DNA from: Turritopsis dohrnii
Taxonomy: Eukaryota; Cnidaria; Hydrozoa; Anthoathecata; Oceaniidae
DNA length: 64,000 bases
Direction of reading: 5' to 3'
Assembly: GCA_027922465.2 (NCBI GenBank)
Contig: BQMF02000286.1
Span: forward strand, 372,001 to 436,000
The first letter of the stretch is position 1. The number at the start of each line of letters is the position of its first letter. A model generated the notes under the pieces. The model was not told the origin of the DNA, searched no databases, and saw only the letters and a program-made list of their open reading frames with translations. Both the position numbers and the translations under genes were made by a program. Of this stretch, positions 1-12,312 are shown piece after piece.

Positions 1-1344
1 AACAATAATTTCTTCGACATATCCTTTGGTCTCAAGACAAAAGATTTCTCGTTGCCAGAAAATAACCAGTTGTACTCTAATAATTATTACAGCTTCACCT
101 ACTTGGGAGGAGCACATATACCTAGCTTCTCGTTGGTACAATTTTTTAATTAATATTTAAATGGCATTATTGACAAAATGACTGTATAAGCGAAAACTTC
201 CTTAATAATAACTTCTTTTCGCTCAAAAACATTACGTAACACCATAACGGAAAATAATAGACTGAATTCATAGCTCTTTAAAAGCTACTTGGTTAAGACC
301 TTCCAGTATTTTGCCCAAGTATGGCTCATCTGATACGCAATACTACGATACCACTTGATACTACTTGAGAAACTACCTAATGAACACCTTGATGAGTTAT
401 GCCTAATTACGGCTTATTTAGCTCATATTACCATTTTTTAGTATACATGCGCAATTTTGAATTTTACTATATGGACAATTGACAGGTGAAACTGTATTTT
501 GCATACGCATGTCCAGTGAATTAGCAGCTTCGATAATATATATAACATAGGCACTTGGTTTTCATTATTTTCTAATTCGTTTTTCTCAACTGAAAATAAC
601 CTCATTTATTTGCTATATCTGGGGACTAGAAACAAAGATTATCTTGTAGTAGTGGTGTCATCTTAGCATGGTGAACCTTTAAAGAATTGCAACAAACTTC
701 GTTTTCATATTTACAACTTTCTCTTTTGCAGCTATATATACAATCAAATATTGGAATAACCTTCAAAATGAGTTCATCTTATTTCAGTATTTCTATTAGC
801 AGATTACAGTGACATGGTTTGGACAACGACATCTACCAAACTCAGACAATCTAATGATGTTACTCCTTTCTTTATGCACATTCCTGTGATCTGAGTAGAA
901 AATGGAGCTCTTTGAATATAAATACAACGTTTGGCTTTCACTAATAACAATCGCTACTGCGCCGGATACGAAAAACCCCCTCGTTGGAGGAAACGCACTC
1001 TTGAAACCATGCTGCAGTTACTAGCTCGCCAAGGTTACGAGCAAAACAAAAACATATATATGTATATAATAATAAATTTCGATAGTGACATAGTTACATA
1101 TATGCTGGATATCGTCATTCAGTTTCTTATAACACAAAATCTTTAAAGGAAGTTTAACTTTACCGGTTCGAAGCTAATTGACCTGTGACTGTTTTCGCGC
1201 CATTTCCCCTTTTTATACTGAAGTCACGTGACTTGTATTTACTTACTGAGATAAGACCCTTATATCTAATAAATTCAATTAACATGCACTGCTCCATACC
1301 TATGTAGCAGTTACCGACATATCCTAAAACATGGGGCGGACGTA
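1..1344. other. AT-rich intergenic DNA, no gene recognised
   Basis: No open frame in this stretch has recognisable protein features. The 71-codon plus frame at 931-1146 becomes low-complexity and hydrophobic and resembles nothing I know. I see no inverted terminal repeats or tandem arrays here. Confidence 0.5.
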
Positions 1345-1863
1345 GGTTAGCTGGAAGAGAAGCAAAACTAAATACATTACTATAAACTCTAATATACTTA
1401 TAGAAATGTTTAGACAGAGCAGAATCATTGCGTATAAGATTCTGTAACTCAGGTGGATAATCTAATAAATTTGGAAGTGTTACCTTTCCATTTGTGCAAC
1501 AATTAAAATTAGTTTCAGGGTCGAATTTGACTGCACCACAATGTTCACATAAAACATTAAATTCACATAAAGAATGAATATCAGGCAAGTTATTGTTTTC
1601 AATATTAAACCGTGAAGCATTTAAAGAACCGATCCCTGCGCACTCGTCTGTTTCGGACATATGATCTTTGGTGTTATTGAGCATCAGTCACACGTCAAAT
1701 AGCAGCTTGTTCGGATTGCTCATTGTCTCAAATTTCACTCAAATTTGCACGGTATCGCTTTTTTCGTTCAACATTTTTAATTCGACGACGTTGTTGAGGG
1801 TCATCAGGGAATTGTTGTTGCCTCTCGTGTTGATGTTCCCGTGCATCAACAATATCTTTATCA
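1345..1863 (-). pseudogene. Helitron Rep/helicase N-terminal fragment
   Basis: The minus-strand frame from 1684 down to about 1345 has the features found upstream of the Rep domain in Helitron proteins. These are a CxxCGA zinc-like motif (LCEHCGA), a CCTNGKV segment, a 'LP.LL..PP.L..L' stretch and 'F....R.Y.N.F.FASL'. Above 1684 on the same strand an Arg-rich segment (QQRRRIKNVERKKRYRAN at about 1745-1800) also resembles Helitron N-termini, but stops interrupt it. After FASLPANL the expected 'HGQIYH' continuation is missing and the frame drifts into unrelated sequence (to the stop at 1160), so the HUH and helicase domains are absent. It is a dead fragment. Family recognition is from memory of Helitron proteins. 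Confidence 0.7.
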
Positions 1864-2976
1864 AATTGTGATCTAGGCAAGACAAAGGATTGCATAGTCA
1901 TGATCAGAATTCATAACTTGTCGAGAAAAGAAGCAATATACAGGACAATAACTTTTATCTCAACAAAAATAGAAACACAGGCCTAGTGTGATTTGTCTGT
2001 TTACCTAGCTAAACAGACAAATAACAAATAACTAGTTTTTTTTTTAAATTTTTTACTTATTTTTAAAATATGAGAAAACATTCAACATCTATCAATACTG
2101 TACATGCAACAGAAAAATTTAAGTACCAACTAAACGTAAGAAGACATAAAATATAATTTGACTAGGTCTTTCAACCTGTTAAGTGATAAAGTTGACAAAT
2201 CATCAACATCAAGGTAGAATAAATATATTGAAACAATGTTATCCATTAGTCTTTGCTATCCTGCACGAAGTGGAGTATGTTGGCTCGTACAAACGAGTCA
2301 TGTAAAAAAATAATTACGTAATTACCTGCTAAACCAACGTTTTTGGAAAATAAACAGACTTCCCAGCCACTTCCTGAAAAAATACTTTTATCATTAAAAA
2401 ATCCAGAGTAAATTCGCTTGAAAAATGACCATTTTGTAGTAATAATGTTGCTTAATCTGTTGTTATGCATTACTCGATAATAATTACATTTTCCATCTTT
2501 AAAAACGTATGTATGTTATAAATATTTAATTGAAGTAGCAAGTATAGTCTAGGACATTGAAGTCTAGAACATTCAAACCATTTATAGAGCGTAAAACCTG
2601 TTCCTGCAACCTAATGCAACAACTTTAAGAAATGTGCTGTAGCTATGCTAGTGTTTCATCATTTCAAAATTGCATGTTGATAATTCATTTAAGATTCTGG
2701 TAGTACTGTTTTTGGGAAAAGTTTTTAGTGTTGCTGATAAACGTCTTACTTATAAAAACAACGTGTATAATGATTTTGAGTCACTATCAAAATATTCAAG
2801 ATAGTGGTCCTGTAACAAAATATGAATAGGTTTGGTAGATCAGAAACAACTAGCCTCTTTTTGCAAAAAAAAGACAACATAGTTCTAACGCGATAACAAC
2901 TTATTTCGTCAGAAAAAATACAAACTTGAATAACTGAGTCAAATATTTTGATAATATAAAAGTTAATTTGGGCAAA
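1864..2976. other. Intergenic, no gene recognised
   Basis: Apart from short spurious frames I see no coding signal, no repeat structure and no RNA gene. The end of the Penelope-derived inverted repeat begins at about 2977. Confidence 0.4.
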
Positions 2977-3242
2977 TAGTTTAATAATAAACAAAATAAC
3001 CAGAAGCATCATAACTTTTGATAAGGAACAAGATGACAAATTTCCTTAAAATCTAATATTTCGGCTTCTATCCTGAAGCCATTTTCAAAGAATAAAATTT
3101 ATTACAAGTAAGAGGTTAAATTCGTTAAAATCGTTTATAACAATTAACCAATTCAAGTCTCGTGAGAACAGTTTCAAAGGCACAGAAGTGTCTTGAACTT
3201 TCAAAGGAGGCTTAAATTTTTTAATCAATAATGCTTCAGATA

Positions 3243-5036
3243 TCAAACGCATTCTTTTGTTTCTGAAATATTGCTACATATGACGTCAATGTTTTCTGCT
3301 ACAATAGCGGGATGGTTAGTTTCATTGACGTGTTTTTTAACATTTGAATTTCTATCACGTCCCTGATGGTCTTTTATCCTTTCTGTTAAACGTCTGCCAC
3401 ATTCACTAATATAAGTAGTATCACATCCCTCGGCTGGACATTTAACACGGTACACGACATTATGTTTGTTTTCAACAGGAATTTTATCCTTGACACTAAA
3501 ACATGATGACAATCTCGTTCCAGTAAAAACAATTTTCGGCTGTATGTTTGCAGGCCGTTTTTGAGATAGTTCTGCTTTCATAGATTTTACTAAATGTTCA
3601 CCTTTTTGACCGACATACGGAAGTATTAAAAATGGCGATACTATGTTCTCAGGTTGTGTAGTGACGACATTTTCTGTCGGCATCGGATTAACATGACGTT
3701 TTTTGTAACCACATAAAACTTGATTGAAAAACCACTTAGGGTATCCATTTCTCGTTCGAAAAACATCTCTTAAATGACGAATCTCAATGTCAAGATATTT
3801 TTGGTTTGAACATACCATATATGCATGATCAATAAGCGTCTTAAGTGTCCCACTTTTCCAAGTAAGGGGTGCAAAAGATTTCCAGTGTAGGTATAAGTCA
3901 CTGTTAGTACTTTTACGGTATACTTTCGTTTTTATGTTGTTGTTGTTATTACGTACCATAAGTACATCAAGGAACGGGAGCATACTATCTTTTTCTACTT
4001 CAAAGGTGAATTGGATTTTGGGATAAAAGTTATTAAGTACAGATAAAACGTATTCTATGGAACCAATTTTTAGAAAGGCAATCGTATCATCAACGTAGCG
4101 TCTCCAATATGGTATTTGAGCGATTAACAAGGGTATTAGCCGTTTTTCTAGTTCAACCATAAAAATGCCTGCCAAAACCGGTCCTAATGGAGAGCCCATT
4201 GTAACACCATCGGTTTGGATATAGGTTTCGTTATTGAAGGTAAAGTGAACTTCTTTTGTACATAGAATAATCAACTCACGTAAATCTTTTCGACTAATTG
4301 GAGGTGTTAATTTCTTGTTCGTCACACACTCGTCTTAAAATGATTTCGATTGTTTCATTTAGTGGGACGTTAGTAAAAAGCGAAACCACGTCAAAGGAAA
4401 CCATCTGATAATCAGCTGATAATTGTTGATTGTTTTTTAGATCTTGTATAAAGTGTTTCGTGCTTTTAATAGTGTACTCACTTTGACTTAATGGCGAAAG
4501 TAATTTGGAGAGATATTTTGCCAGATGGTAGGAGGCTGTTCCGATGTTAGATACAATTGGACGTAACGGTAGTTGTTCTACTGTTTCTCCTGTCTTCAGC
4601 TTATGGATCTTAGCAGTACCATAAAATCGTGCTGCATTGGAGCCAGTAGGATAAAAGTTCTTATACTCTCGTGCCGATAGTTTATCTTTAATTTTTCATA
4701 AAGCTCGTTGAATCTTTCCTTCGTAACGTCTCGTGGGATCGAAAGATAGCTTCTTAAACTGTTTGGAATTAAGCATCGATGAACACTTGTCTACGTACGT
4801 ATCTTTATCTAGAATAACAACTCCTCTCCCTTTGTCTTGCTGTAGAATAACAATCCTTTCAATTTTACGTAATTTGTCAATAACTTTCCGGTGTTTATAA
4901 GGTACTTTAATTTTACTGTACTTTTCACATATACTTGACGCATTTTTGTTTTCAGTGATGTACAATCGTCGTCGGTTAAATGTGATGCATTACGTAACAA
5001 AGATTGGTAAAAATTCTCAAACTCTGAAAATAACAT
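3243..5036 (-). pseudogene. Penelope-like retroelement: reverse transcriptase plus GIY-YIG-like endonuclease, broken
   Basis: Read from 5036 downwards, the pieces give, in order: an N-terminal segment; the 'QDKGRGVVILDKD' RT motif at about 4805-4845; 'FYGTAKIHKL' at about 4590-4625; 'FDVVSLFTNVP' at about 4370-4400; 'DGVTMGSPLGPVLAG' (motif B) at about 4180-4225; and 'RRYVDDTIAF' (catalytic YVDD, motif C) at about 4075-4105. A C-terminal GIY-YIG-like module follows ('VYRVKCP..C..TYISECGRRLTERIKDH') at about 3340-3460. The frame is broken at least three times: a shift near 4960, an in-frame TGA at 4696-4698 and a shift near 4320. The longest intact part is 360 codons (3243-4325). The RT plus C-terminal GIY-YIG order is diagnostic for Penelope-like elements. 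The copy is inactive. Confidence 0.88.
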
Positions 5037-5185
5037 ACGTACGTACGTAAATACGTGGTTACAAAAAACGTCATGTTAATCGGACGCCGACAGAAAATGT
5101 CGTCACTACACAACCTGAGAACATAATATCGCCATTTTTAATACTTCCGTATGTCGGTCAAAAAGGTGAACATTTAGTAAAATCT

Positions 5186-5524
5186 ATGAAAGTAGAACTA
5201 TCTCACAAACGGCCTGCAAACATACAGCCGAAAATTGTTTTTACTGGAACGAGATTGTCATCATGTTTTAGTGTCAAGGATAAAATTCCTGTTGAAAACA
5301 AACATAATGTCGTGTACCGTGTTAAATGTCCAGCCGAGGGATGTGATACTACTTATATTAGTGAATGTGGCAGACGTTTAACAGAAAGGATAAAAGACCA
5401 TCAGGGACGTGATAGAAATTCACATGTTAAAAAACACGCCAATGAAACTAACCATCCCGCTATTGTAGCAGAAAACATTGACGTCATATGTAGCAATATT
5501 TCAGAAACAAAAGAATGCGTTTGA
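5186..5524 (+). pseudogene. Second, inverted copy of the Penelope endonuclease end
   Basis: This 112-codon frame is almost identical to the last 112 residues of the minus-strand Penelope copy at 3243-3580; differences include S/N in 'RNSHVKKHANET'. It carries the 'VYRVKCPAEGCDTTYIS' and 'GRRLTERIKDH' segments of the GIY-YIG-like module but has no RT domain upstream, because the copy starts at about 5057. It is a 5'-truncated partner in the inverted pair and not an independent gene. Confidence 0.8.
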
Positions 5525-5790
5525 TATCTGAAGCATTATTGATTAAAAAATTTAAGCCTCCTTTGAAAGTTCAAGACGCTTCTGTGCCTTTGAAACTGTT
5601 CTCACGAGACTTGAATTGGTTAATTGTTATAGACGATTTTAACGATTTTAATCTCTTACTTGTAATAAATTTTATTCTTTGAAAATGGCTTCAGGATAGA
5701 AGCCGAAATATTAGATTTTAAGGAAATTTGTCATCTTGTTCCTTATCAAAAGTTATGATGCTTCTGGTTATTTTGTTTATTATTTTGATA

Positions 5791-6268
5791 ATAGTTTTAA
5801 TGTTTTTGTTGTCAAGACGACGATGAGTAATGTCACTTTTATTTATTTTCTCAGAAGCCTATTGTTTTTATTTTTAATCGTTTCTAAATGCCTCAGGCGT
5901 AAAGATTTTAACATCACATTATTTTATGTTTTTACAAAATATCTGATAGCACATCGGTTATTAGGAATGCGTAGTCATACAATATTTTCAATCCATCGTT
6001 GTTACAACATTAGTACATCGGTTATTTGAAACTCAAATTATATCGGCGCATATAGTAAGAAAAAATTCTTTCATTTGGTTTGAATTTCTTATTTATAAGA
6101 CAATTAAAAATTGACAATTACCAACTCAATTGGGTTTTTCCTACTCACTGCTAGCGTTTCGTCATTTTAACATAACATTTATATGGAAAGCGGGACAACA
6201 AGTTACGTCTGTGGAAAATCAAACTTTCATTCGGTTCCAATTAAAAAAGTTAAGTTGACACATTAATG
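5791..6268. other. Intergenic spacer between the Penelope pair and the foldback element
   Basis: No coding feature, RNA gene or repeat recognised. Nearby plus frames are hydrophobic low-complexity products of the Penelope 3' end. Confidence 0.4.
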
Positions 6269-6270
6269 AC

Positions 6271-8596
6271 CCCAGCCGGCAAAAAAGCGTTTTAAAAACG
6301 TCTTAAAGACGTCTTGGAAGACGTCTTAAATCCGTCTTAAACCAGTCGGATTTGTCCGTTTAGAAAACGTCTTTTCAAGACGTCTTTAAGACGTCTTCCA
6401 AGACGTCTTTAAGACGTTTTTAAAACGCATTTTAGACGTTTAAAACTTCTTTAAGACGTTTAGAAAGCGTCTTTTCAAGACGTCTTTAAGACGTTATAAA
6501 AAGACGTTTTCTAAACGGACAAATCCGACTGGTTTAAGACGGATTTAAGACGTCTATTTCTAACGTTTTAAAGACGTCTTCATTTTATCTGCTAAAAACG
6601 TTTGTAAAACCACTTTAAGATGTGTTTTCAGGTGCGTTTCTCCTTGGGTAACAGAGAAGACTCATAATTAGTTTTTCAATGTCTTCATGTTTCAGTAATA
6701 ATAAATGAATGAATAAAGAATTAAATAAGAAAACTGATGATAAAATCTTCTTATTCAAATATTTACATGTAGTTTATAAATTAATTGGGGAACAAATAGC
6801 TCATAACACTGCCAAAGTTTAAAGCATATTAATATATATTAAAAAATATTCCGTAAAACGTGAATATAGTCTTTCAGGTATAAAAACGACACTTGAAAAA
6901 GGGTTAGCTAAATCGAAGTAATGTTCAAATTTTAGAAATTGTCATGGGTTGGAACTGTTTCTTGTTTGATTTTACTTCAACTAAAACTCAGAATGACAGA
7001 AACTCTTTGAAAACCAAACCAAAAAGTCATGCAAATTAAAATGGTGATTTTTCAATTAGCAGGAGCATGAGCTGTTGTCATGTTTTTCTTCAGTGAAACA
7101 AGATCAGTTTTAAGTTCATCGCATGATTTTGTGTATTTCCTCCTCCTCAGCTTTTTTGATAGTAATCTAAAATACAAAAACCCTATTTAATGAGAGGTGT
7201 TATAACAATCACAAAAATGAAAACATCTAGAGTAAACAGGACACATACCAGTAACTGCTTGATATAATCTTTTCTTCTCACTTTCTTTTGTTATCATGTT
7301 AAGATAACAATAAGCAACTTGGGTGGAAAATAATCTAAATAAAGAATGACAAACACTTTTAGCAGAACAGAACAAACAGAATGCAGAAAGTAGAGTATCT
7401 TAATCAAAGTGAAATGTCTAAACTTTAAATGTCTAAACTAAACTTTGCATCCATCATAGTAAAACAACCATCATTTAAAAAATTCATCTTTTCGTAAAAC
7501 TTCAAAGTTCTGAATGGAAAATATATATTTCATGCGTTCGAAAATTTGTTCGAAAATTTTTGCAATGTCATTGTGGATGGTTTCTACTTATTGGTAGTGA
7601 GTTATTAATCAGAAATGATTACTACAGACAAATTTGTGATGAATTACTGTTACTAAAAATTATAACTTATGACTTTCCCCTTCAAAAAGGATTCCATAAT
7701 TTCATGGTACTACATTATACTATACTGCTAGGATCAATTTTAATCATATGAGTATTCTGAAGTAACTACAAGCAAAAACATCACAGTCATCATCTATCAG
7801 CCATCCACAAATCACTTCATTACATTACTACACTTCTACTACTACATTAAACCAACGACAAAGCAAATTGAAACAGAAAAAGTCAGTAAGTTGCTAATAT
7901 AAAGTTAAACAACAAAACTCAAAACTTGAAACATGTCAGAGATCTTTATAAATAAAGCATAAATCTTCCACTACTGACTACTCACGTCCTCAAACTAACA
8001 TAAACATTGACTTAATCTCAAGTAACAAAATCATATAGATTTATATATTTATAAAATTATATTTAAAAAGTAAAAAACACTTGCCGATTTATCAACGAAG
8101 TCTTGGTTTATGCAATGAGAAATCACAACTTCCAGAAATGTTTTGTAAAATCGACGAACGGGAGATCCGATAATATTAGAAAATGTTTCAAAGCTTTTTA
8201 CCAATGAAATGTAAAATTTTTTGCTACTTAAAAGAAAGATATAATAGTTGTTTTTGTAAATTTTAAAAAAAAAACTGACAAGTTTGAAACTTTTATATCA
8301 ATATTTACGAATACACTATTAATATTTACCCCCGTCATTTCTTCCCGCCACGCGCGAAATCGAAATTCAAGGACGTCTTAAAAACGCATTAAAAACGTCT
8401 TTCCAAGTCCTCGTTTAAAACATGAATTCGACGGCATTGCTAAAACGATAATAAGACGTCTTCAAAACGTCTTATTCTAAGACGTCTTCTGAAGACGCAT
8501 TATGGGCGTTTTAAATGCGCATTATCAAGATACGTCTTATAAAGACCTGATTAAGACGAATTAAAGACGTCTTCAAAACGTCTTGTGCTGGCTGGG
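6271..8596. mobile_element. Foldback-type TIR element built from AAGACGTCTT palindromes (2.3 kb)
   Basis: Both ends begin with CCCAGCC[G/A]GCA in inverted orientation (start 6271; complement ending 8596), next to a possible 2-bp duplication AC. The terminal 330 bp on the left and 230 bp on the right are packed with variants of the palindrome AAGACGTCTT and with AAAACGTCTT half-sites. The left end has its own inner inverted repeat: a block around 6325-6370 (TTAAACCAGTCGGATTTGTC) recurs inverted around 6510-6545. The interior (about 6600-8370) holds no recognisable transposase, so this looks non-autonomous. Confidence 0.75.
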
Positions 8597-8660
8597 ACAT
8601 GGGAGAGCTTCATTTCATTTTAAAACGTAAATTCGTGTTAACAATACGCCCTATGAACAT

Positions 8661-8906
8661 ATGTATAATGTCATACTCGCTAAAAGGTTTGCAGGAGGTA
8701 TCGTTAATATTATCACAAAATCACAACCAAAACAGCGTATGGTTGAAACGTTTCTAAAGATATCACATAGCTATAGTAATTTTAAAAGGATAGTATTGAT
8801 CGGGATGTTCCAAAACCATAAAAAAACTTATCAAATACGAATAGAAATACAAATACGCAGCCAACTAATTCACCAACTTTTGTTTTGTTTTGATATTTTG
8901 TTATAA
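8661..8906 (+). other. Small open frame, function unknown, probably spurious
   Basis: This 81-codon plus frame lies just outside the right end of the foldback element. Its composition (Gln, Ile, Lys-rich) is what AT-rich noncoding DNA gives by chance, and I see no motif. It is listed only because it is the longest frame between 8600 and 9245, where nothing else was found. Confidence 0.1.
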
Positions 8907-9245
8907 TATATTTAGTTTCTATCGGATTTATAAACCACTATGGAAAAAGCAGTCATGTGTCAATTTCTTCGACATCGTCTTCTCATAAGACAAGACGTTC
9001 ATTAGGAAGCCGGTTTATACCAAAATTGAATTTATTGATTCATGACACTAATGTCCAATTATAAAGAAGGTGTCAATATAAGTATTTTAAAGTTATCAAA
9101 AGAATTTGAATGAACAACGAGACATCAAATTATCCATCAAAATTGTCGTTGTCTGTCTTCGCAGTTTGACTGTTAAGAGGAAAGATCATCCAAGTTCTCT
9201 AAAGCCCGACATGTTTGGAAACAAACATTACAGCTACTATACTTA

Positions 9246-9713
9246 TACCGTAAGTTCTCGAATAAGCGCCCGGGCGCTTATTTAATTTTCTTTGCTCTAG
9301 GGAGGGCGCTTATTCGAGGGGGGGCGCTTATTTTTTATTTTTGAATTTGCTAAAATCAAAATTTTTCGAAAAGGATAAAATGGGATTCGGAAGAGATAAA
9401 TGAAGAGATAAATGATGTAGAAAAAGAAAGCTAAACCACCTTGTTTTATATATTTGTTCCATTTTTCCATTGTTTTCCACATCTAAAGAGGAACTCCTAT
9501 CCTAAAATTTTGCGTAGGCCACTTATTCGAATAAGCGCCCTCGTAATCCGTCTAATCGCCCCTCCCCATAGGAGGGCGCTTATTCGAAGGGGGTGCTTAT
9601 AAAATCGTTTTCATTAAAAGGGGTCACTTATTCGAGGGGGGTGGGGGGGGGGGGGGGGGGGGGGGGGTTGGGGCGCCTATTCGAGGGGGGCACTTATTCG
9701 GGGATTTACGGTA
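9246..9713. mobile_element. MITE with AATAAGCGCCC-rich ends
   Basis: The ends TACCGTAA.TTCTCGAATAAGCGCC and its inverted partner (…GGCACTTATTCGGGGATTTACGGTA) form terminal inverted repeats. Blocks of 'GGGCGCTTATTCGAGGGGG' recur in both orientations inside. No coding capacity. I recall similar AATAAGCGCCC repeats in several marine invertebrates, but have not checked this. Confidence 0.7.
9643..9667 (+). repeat. Poly-G run of about 25 bases
   Basis: An uninterrupted run of about 25 G residues lies in the right part of the MITE, in otherwise AT-rich DNA. Its exact length is prone to sequencing and assembly error. Confidence 0.85.
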
Positions 9714-10627
9714 AGTACAAAACGGTAGCCAGAAATTGAAAATAAGGGCTTAGATACACGGTCTTTAGGATCCAAATTCGCGAAGGGGACAATAAAGACA
9801 GATCTTTTACAATGACTAAATCTGTGGAATGGTATGGAGATTTAGACATTCCGGCTATCCATATTGTTTTTTTTATGATGCAATTTGCAGATTATGAATC
9901 AATTGATTCGTTGGTATTTCTCAATGAGAAGGTTCCTTAAATAAAAGTGTCCCTAACTGATAGTGCGCACCTGACTAGGAAAATGATCTTGATGTACCCT
10001 AACTAAGTTTTTCAAAAGTAATTGTTTTTGTCCTAATTATGAAGTGCACCCTTTAAAATAATTACTTTTCGATATGCACTAAATTAGGATAATCACGGTA
10101 TCAGTCTGAATCAATAAATCTTATTTGTAAAAAGTCCAAAGTATAGACCTTTCTCGAATTTCTGTTTACACGCTGCATTGTGGCCGAGTTGTCGTGTCTA
10201 ACTTCACTTTGAATATTCAAATTGTTTCTAATTATTGGAATGGAAATTGATAGTAATAGACTAATAATATTAAGTTATAAAGTAACGAAGCAGTAGAACA
10301 ATGAATCGCATTAAAACGAGGTTAGATATGAAACTCAGTCACAGCTCAGTGTTTAAACTGAAATTCGGGAAAGGTCTATTTAGAGAAAAAAAATGCACAA
10401 AAACCAGAAATCGCAAAAGTTAATCCCACGCGAAATTCACTTTTCTAGTTTAACCCGAAAGATTATTTTACTCGTGGTAGATTTAATCTCTCATTTGCGA
10501 AAATAAATTCCTAAAAATTCTTGTTTTTTTTCCACGAGAAACTTTCTCCCTGCGAAACTTTCTCCCCGTAAAGTAATATATAACACATTGCTCAAATCCT
10601 CTCTCTTTGCTTGCATTCACGATTCAT
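9714..10627. other. Intergenic, no gene recognised
   Basis: AT-rich sequence with no supported frame. A few degenerate half-repeats (TTTCTCCC / CGAAACTT) occur near 10540-10570, but I see no defined element. Confidence 0.4.
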
Positions 10628-11040
10628 TAGGGAACTTACGAAAGTACGACGGCAACGTGGACGACGACGTACAAGATATTCATCTTCAATGAATCACAAA
10701 AGATCAGAAACTATACACTTGAGTTAAGAAGTTTGTTTATAATGCCTTTGAAGTTTGTTTTTTGAACTTTGAGAGACAGAATCATGAAGGAACCAAGGAA
10801 AATTTATCGGAAGCACTGCTATTCTCACGTCTTCGCTTTCAGTACGACTTCAAAATATTACTTTTCACGTTGTGTATAGAACGTGCAAATCTCATAATGA
10901 TATTAGTAAAATTAAAAATATTTCCCAATAGTATAGTGTGAAATGACTTCCATTTTAAAGCAAATCTATGGAGTAACGTGAATCTTTTGTTTGCCTCATG
11001 TCGTCGTCCACGTTGCCGTCGTAGTTTCGTAAGGTCCCTA
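10628..11040. mobile_element. 413-bp MITE with 44-bp terminal inverted repeats
   Basis: The first 44 bp (TAGGGAACTTACGAAAGTAC, then GACGGCAACGTGGACGACGA) match the complement of the last 44 bp at 10997-11040, with three mismatches in the first 18 bases and two at the inner end. The termini read TA-GGGA…TCCC-TA, compatible with a TA target duplication as in Tc1/mariner-type elements. There is no transposase inside. The 62-codon plus frame over the right end is a by-product of the inverted repeat. Confidence 0.8.
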
Positions 11041-11231
11041 TTTATAGTAACTGTTTGTTTTTCTTTTTTTACTTTCCCTGATTTTTTTTTGTTTGTTGAA
11101 AATGACTTACAACACTTACGAGAACATTTTAGATGTCATCTTAGAGCTATAATAAGTCTTTCTTGACAATTAGAAGAGTCATTAGCTAATATGATGAATA
11201 TCTTCACGACGTAACATTTGTACTTCTTGTT

Positions 11232-12031
11232 ACGGTAGCAGCGAAGCGAATACTTGGACTACTCCTCCTCCTCCTCCTCCTCCTCCTCCTACTACTACTA
11301 CTACCGACCGAAATGGCAGTTTAGCCTGTGCAGCCTACCAATGTCGCTTTCGAAACTGCGTAAATTGCAACTTAAGAACGGAGGCTAATAATCTTTATAA
11401 CTATCAAAACATTCTTTATACGTTCTTTTAATATTTTACCATAGATTCGCCATTTCCAATAAACATTTTCCTATTAAAAACACCGTGGGGAACTTTAGTT
11501 GCACCTAATTTGAAACACGGTTAAAATAAACTTAAGCTTTGTTTTTGGCAACGTCTTGTGCTTCGAAGTTCGAAGCTCTCTTCTTCTTGCAGTTACAAAG
11601 ATTCATTGAAATTCATCGAACTTAAACTTTTTAAAAGCATTTTACATTTTTTTTATATTTTGTGCGTGTGTATTTTGTTTGCTTGTCTACAAAAATGTCT
11701 TGGATTAAAGTTTGAAACGGTTTTACTTTGTTTCTTATATTTTCAGAAGACGTTTGTTTTTTTCTCTTTTCGGTCTTACAGCTTTCTTTTTATATAAAAA
11801 AATCTGATATAAAAAAACGTAGTTTCGCATATTGTGCATATTTCTTTTGTTTGTATCAAATAGTTTTCTGGTGGTTTTAGTTAAGCCCTGTTTACACTTT
11901 TTCAAATGAAAATTGCCTTAATTTAAGCCTAAGAGATAAACAAAGGTCGACAAAGCTTCATGGGGCTTTCAGACTAATTAATTTAGAATCTATTTCGTTT
12001 TGTACATTGCGAGTTGAAATGCTGCTACCGT
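11232..12031. mobile_element. 800-bp element with ACGGTAGCAGC inverted ends (copy A)
   Basis: The left end has ACGGTAGCAGC at 11232-11242 and the right end has GCTGCTACCGT at 12021-12031. The same pair bounds a larger relative at 15728-19013. Both copies have a (TCC/TAC)n microsatellite about 40 bp inside the left end, followed by 'CCGAAA[TC]GGCAGTTT', and both right ends are followed by 'TTTTG[TA]GCCAT[AC]TGGCTCTTGTT'. That shared sequence outside the core may mean the true end lies a little further out. No transposase is visible; the 79-codon frame at 11558-11797 is hydrophobic low-complexity sequence. Confidence 0.6.
11263..11303 (+). repeat. (TCC)n-(TAC)n microsatellite
   Basis: About nine TCC units run directly into about five TAC units, inside the left end of the ACGGTAGCAGC element. 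A similar TAC-rich tract sits at the matching place (about 15771-15807) in the second copy, so the tract is probably part of the element. Confidence 0.85.
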
Positions 12032-12312
12032 TTTGTGCCATATGGCTCTTGTTGAAATATTATGGTTGAGGTATTTGTTGATGGCCTTCTTAGTTGAATA
12101 GCAGAGCTTCCATGTTCTCCCATCCTCTTACCTATTTTTAATTAACTCACGTGATAAACATTTCCAAATTCCTAGAACGTTCTTTTTGCATTTTGAATAT
12201 CTGAATATTGAATTTTTTTTTCAAGAACTTCTAAGAAATTAATTAAAAACCACTTATGTGTAAAGCTACTATGTAATTAAATATGCCTAAGGTACTGTGG
12301 ATACATGTGTTC

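Larger units (their letters stand above)
2977..5790. repeat. Tail-to-tail inverted arms of a Penelope-like element
   Basis: About 735 bp at 2977-3713 recur in inverted orientation at about 5057-5790 with only scattered differences. Each arm holds the GIY-YIG-like C-terminal coding region and the 3' untranslated region; CTAATATTTCGGCTTCTATC appears in one arm and its complement in the other. The reverse-transcriptase part lies between the arms and belongs to the minus-strand copy. Penelope-like elements often carry partial, inverted or tandem copies of themselves ('pseudo-LTRs'), so the arrangement fits the family. Confidence 0.75.

Noticed and set aside
2746..3039. 97-codon hydrophobic minus frame beside the Penelope pair
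   Set aside because: It runs through the Penelope 3' untranslated region and simple AT-rich sequence; the related frame in the other arm is read differently.
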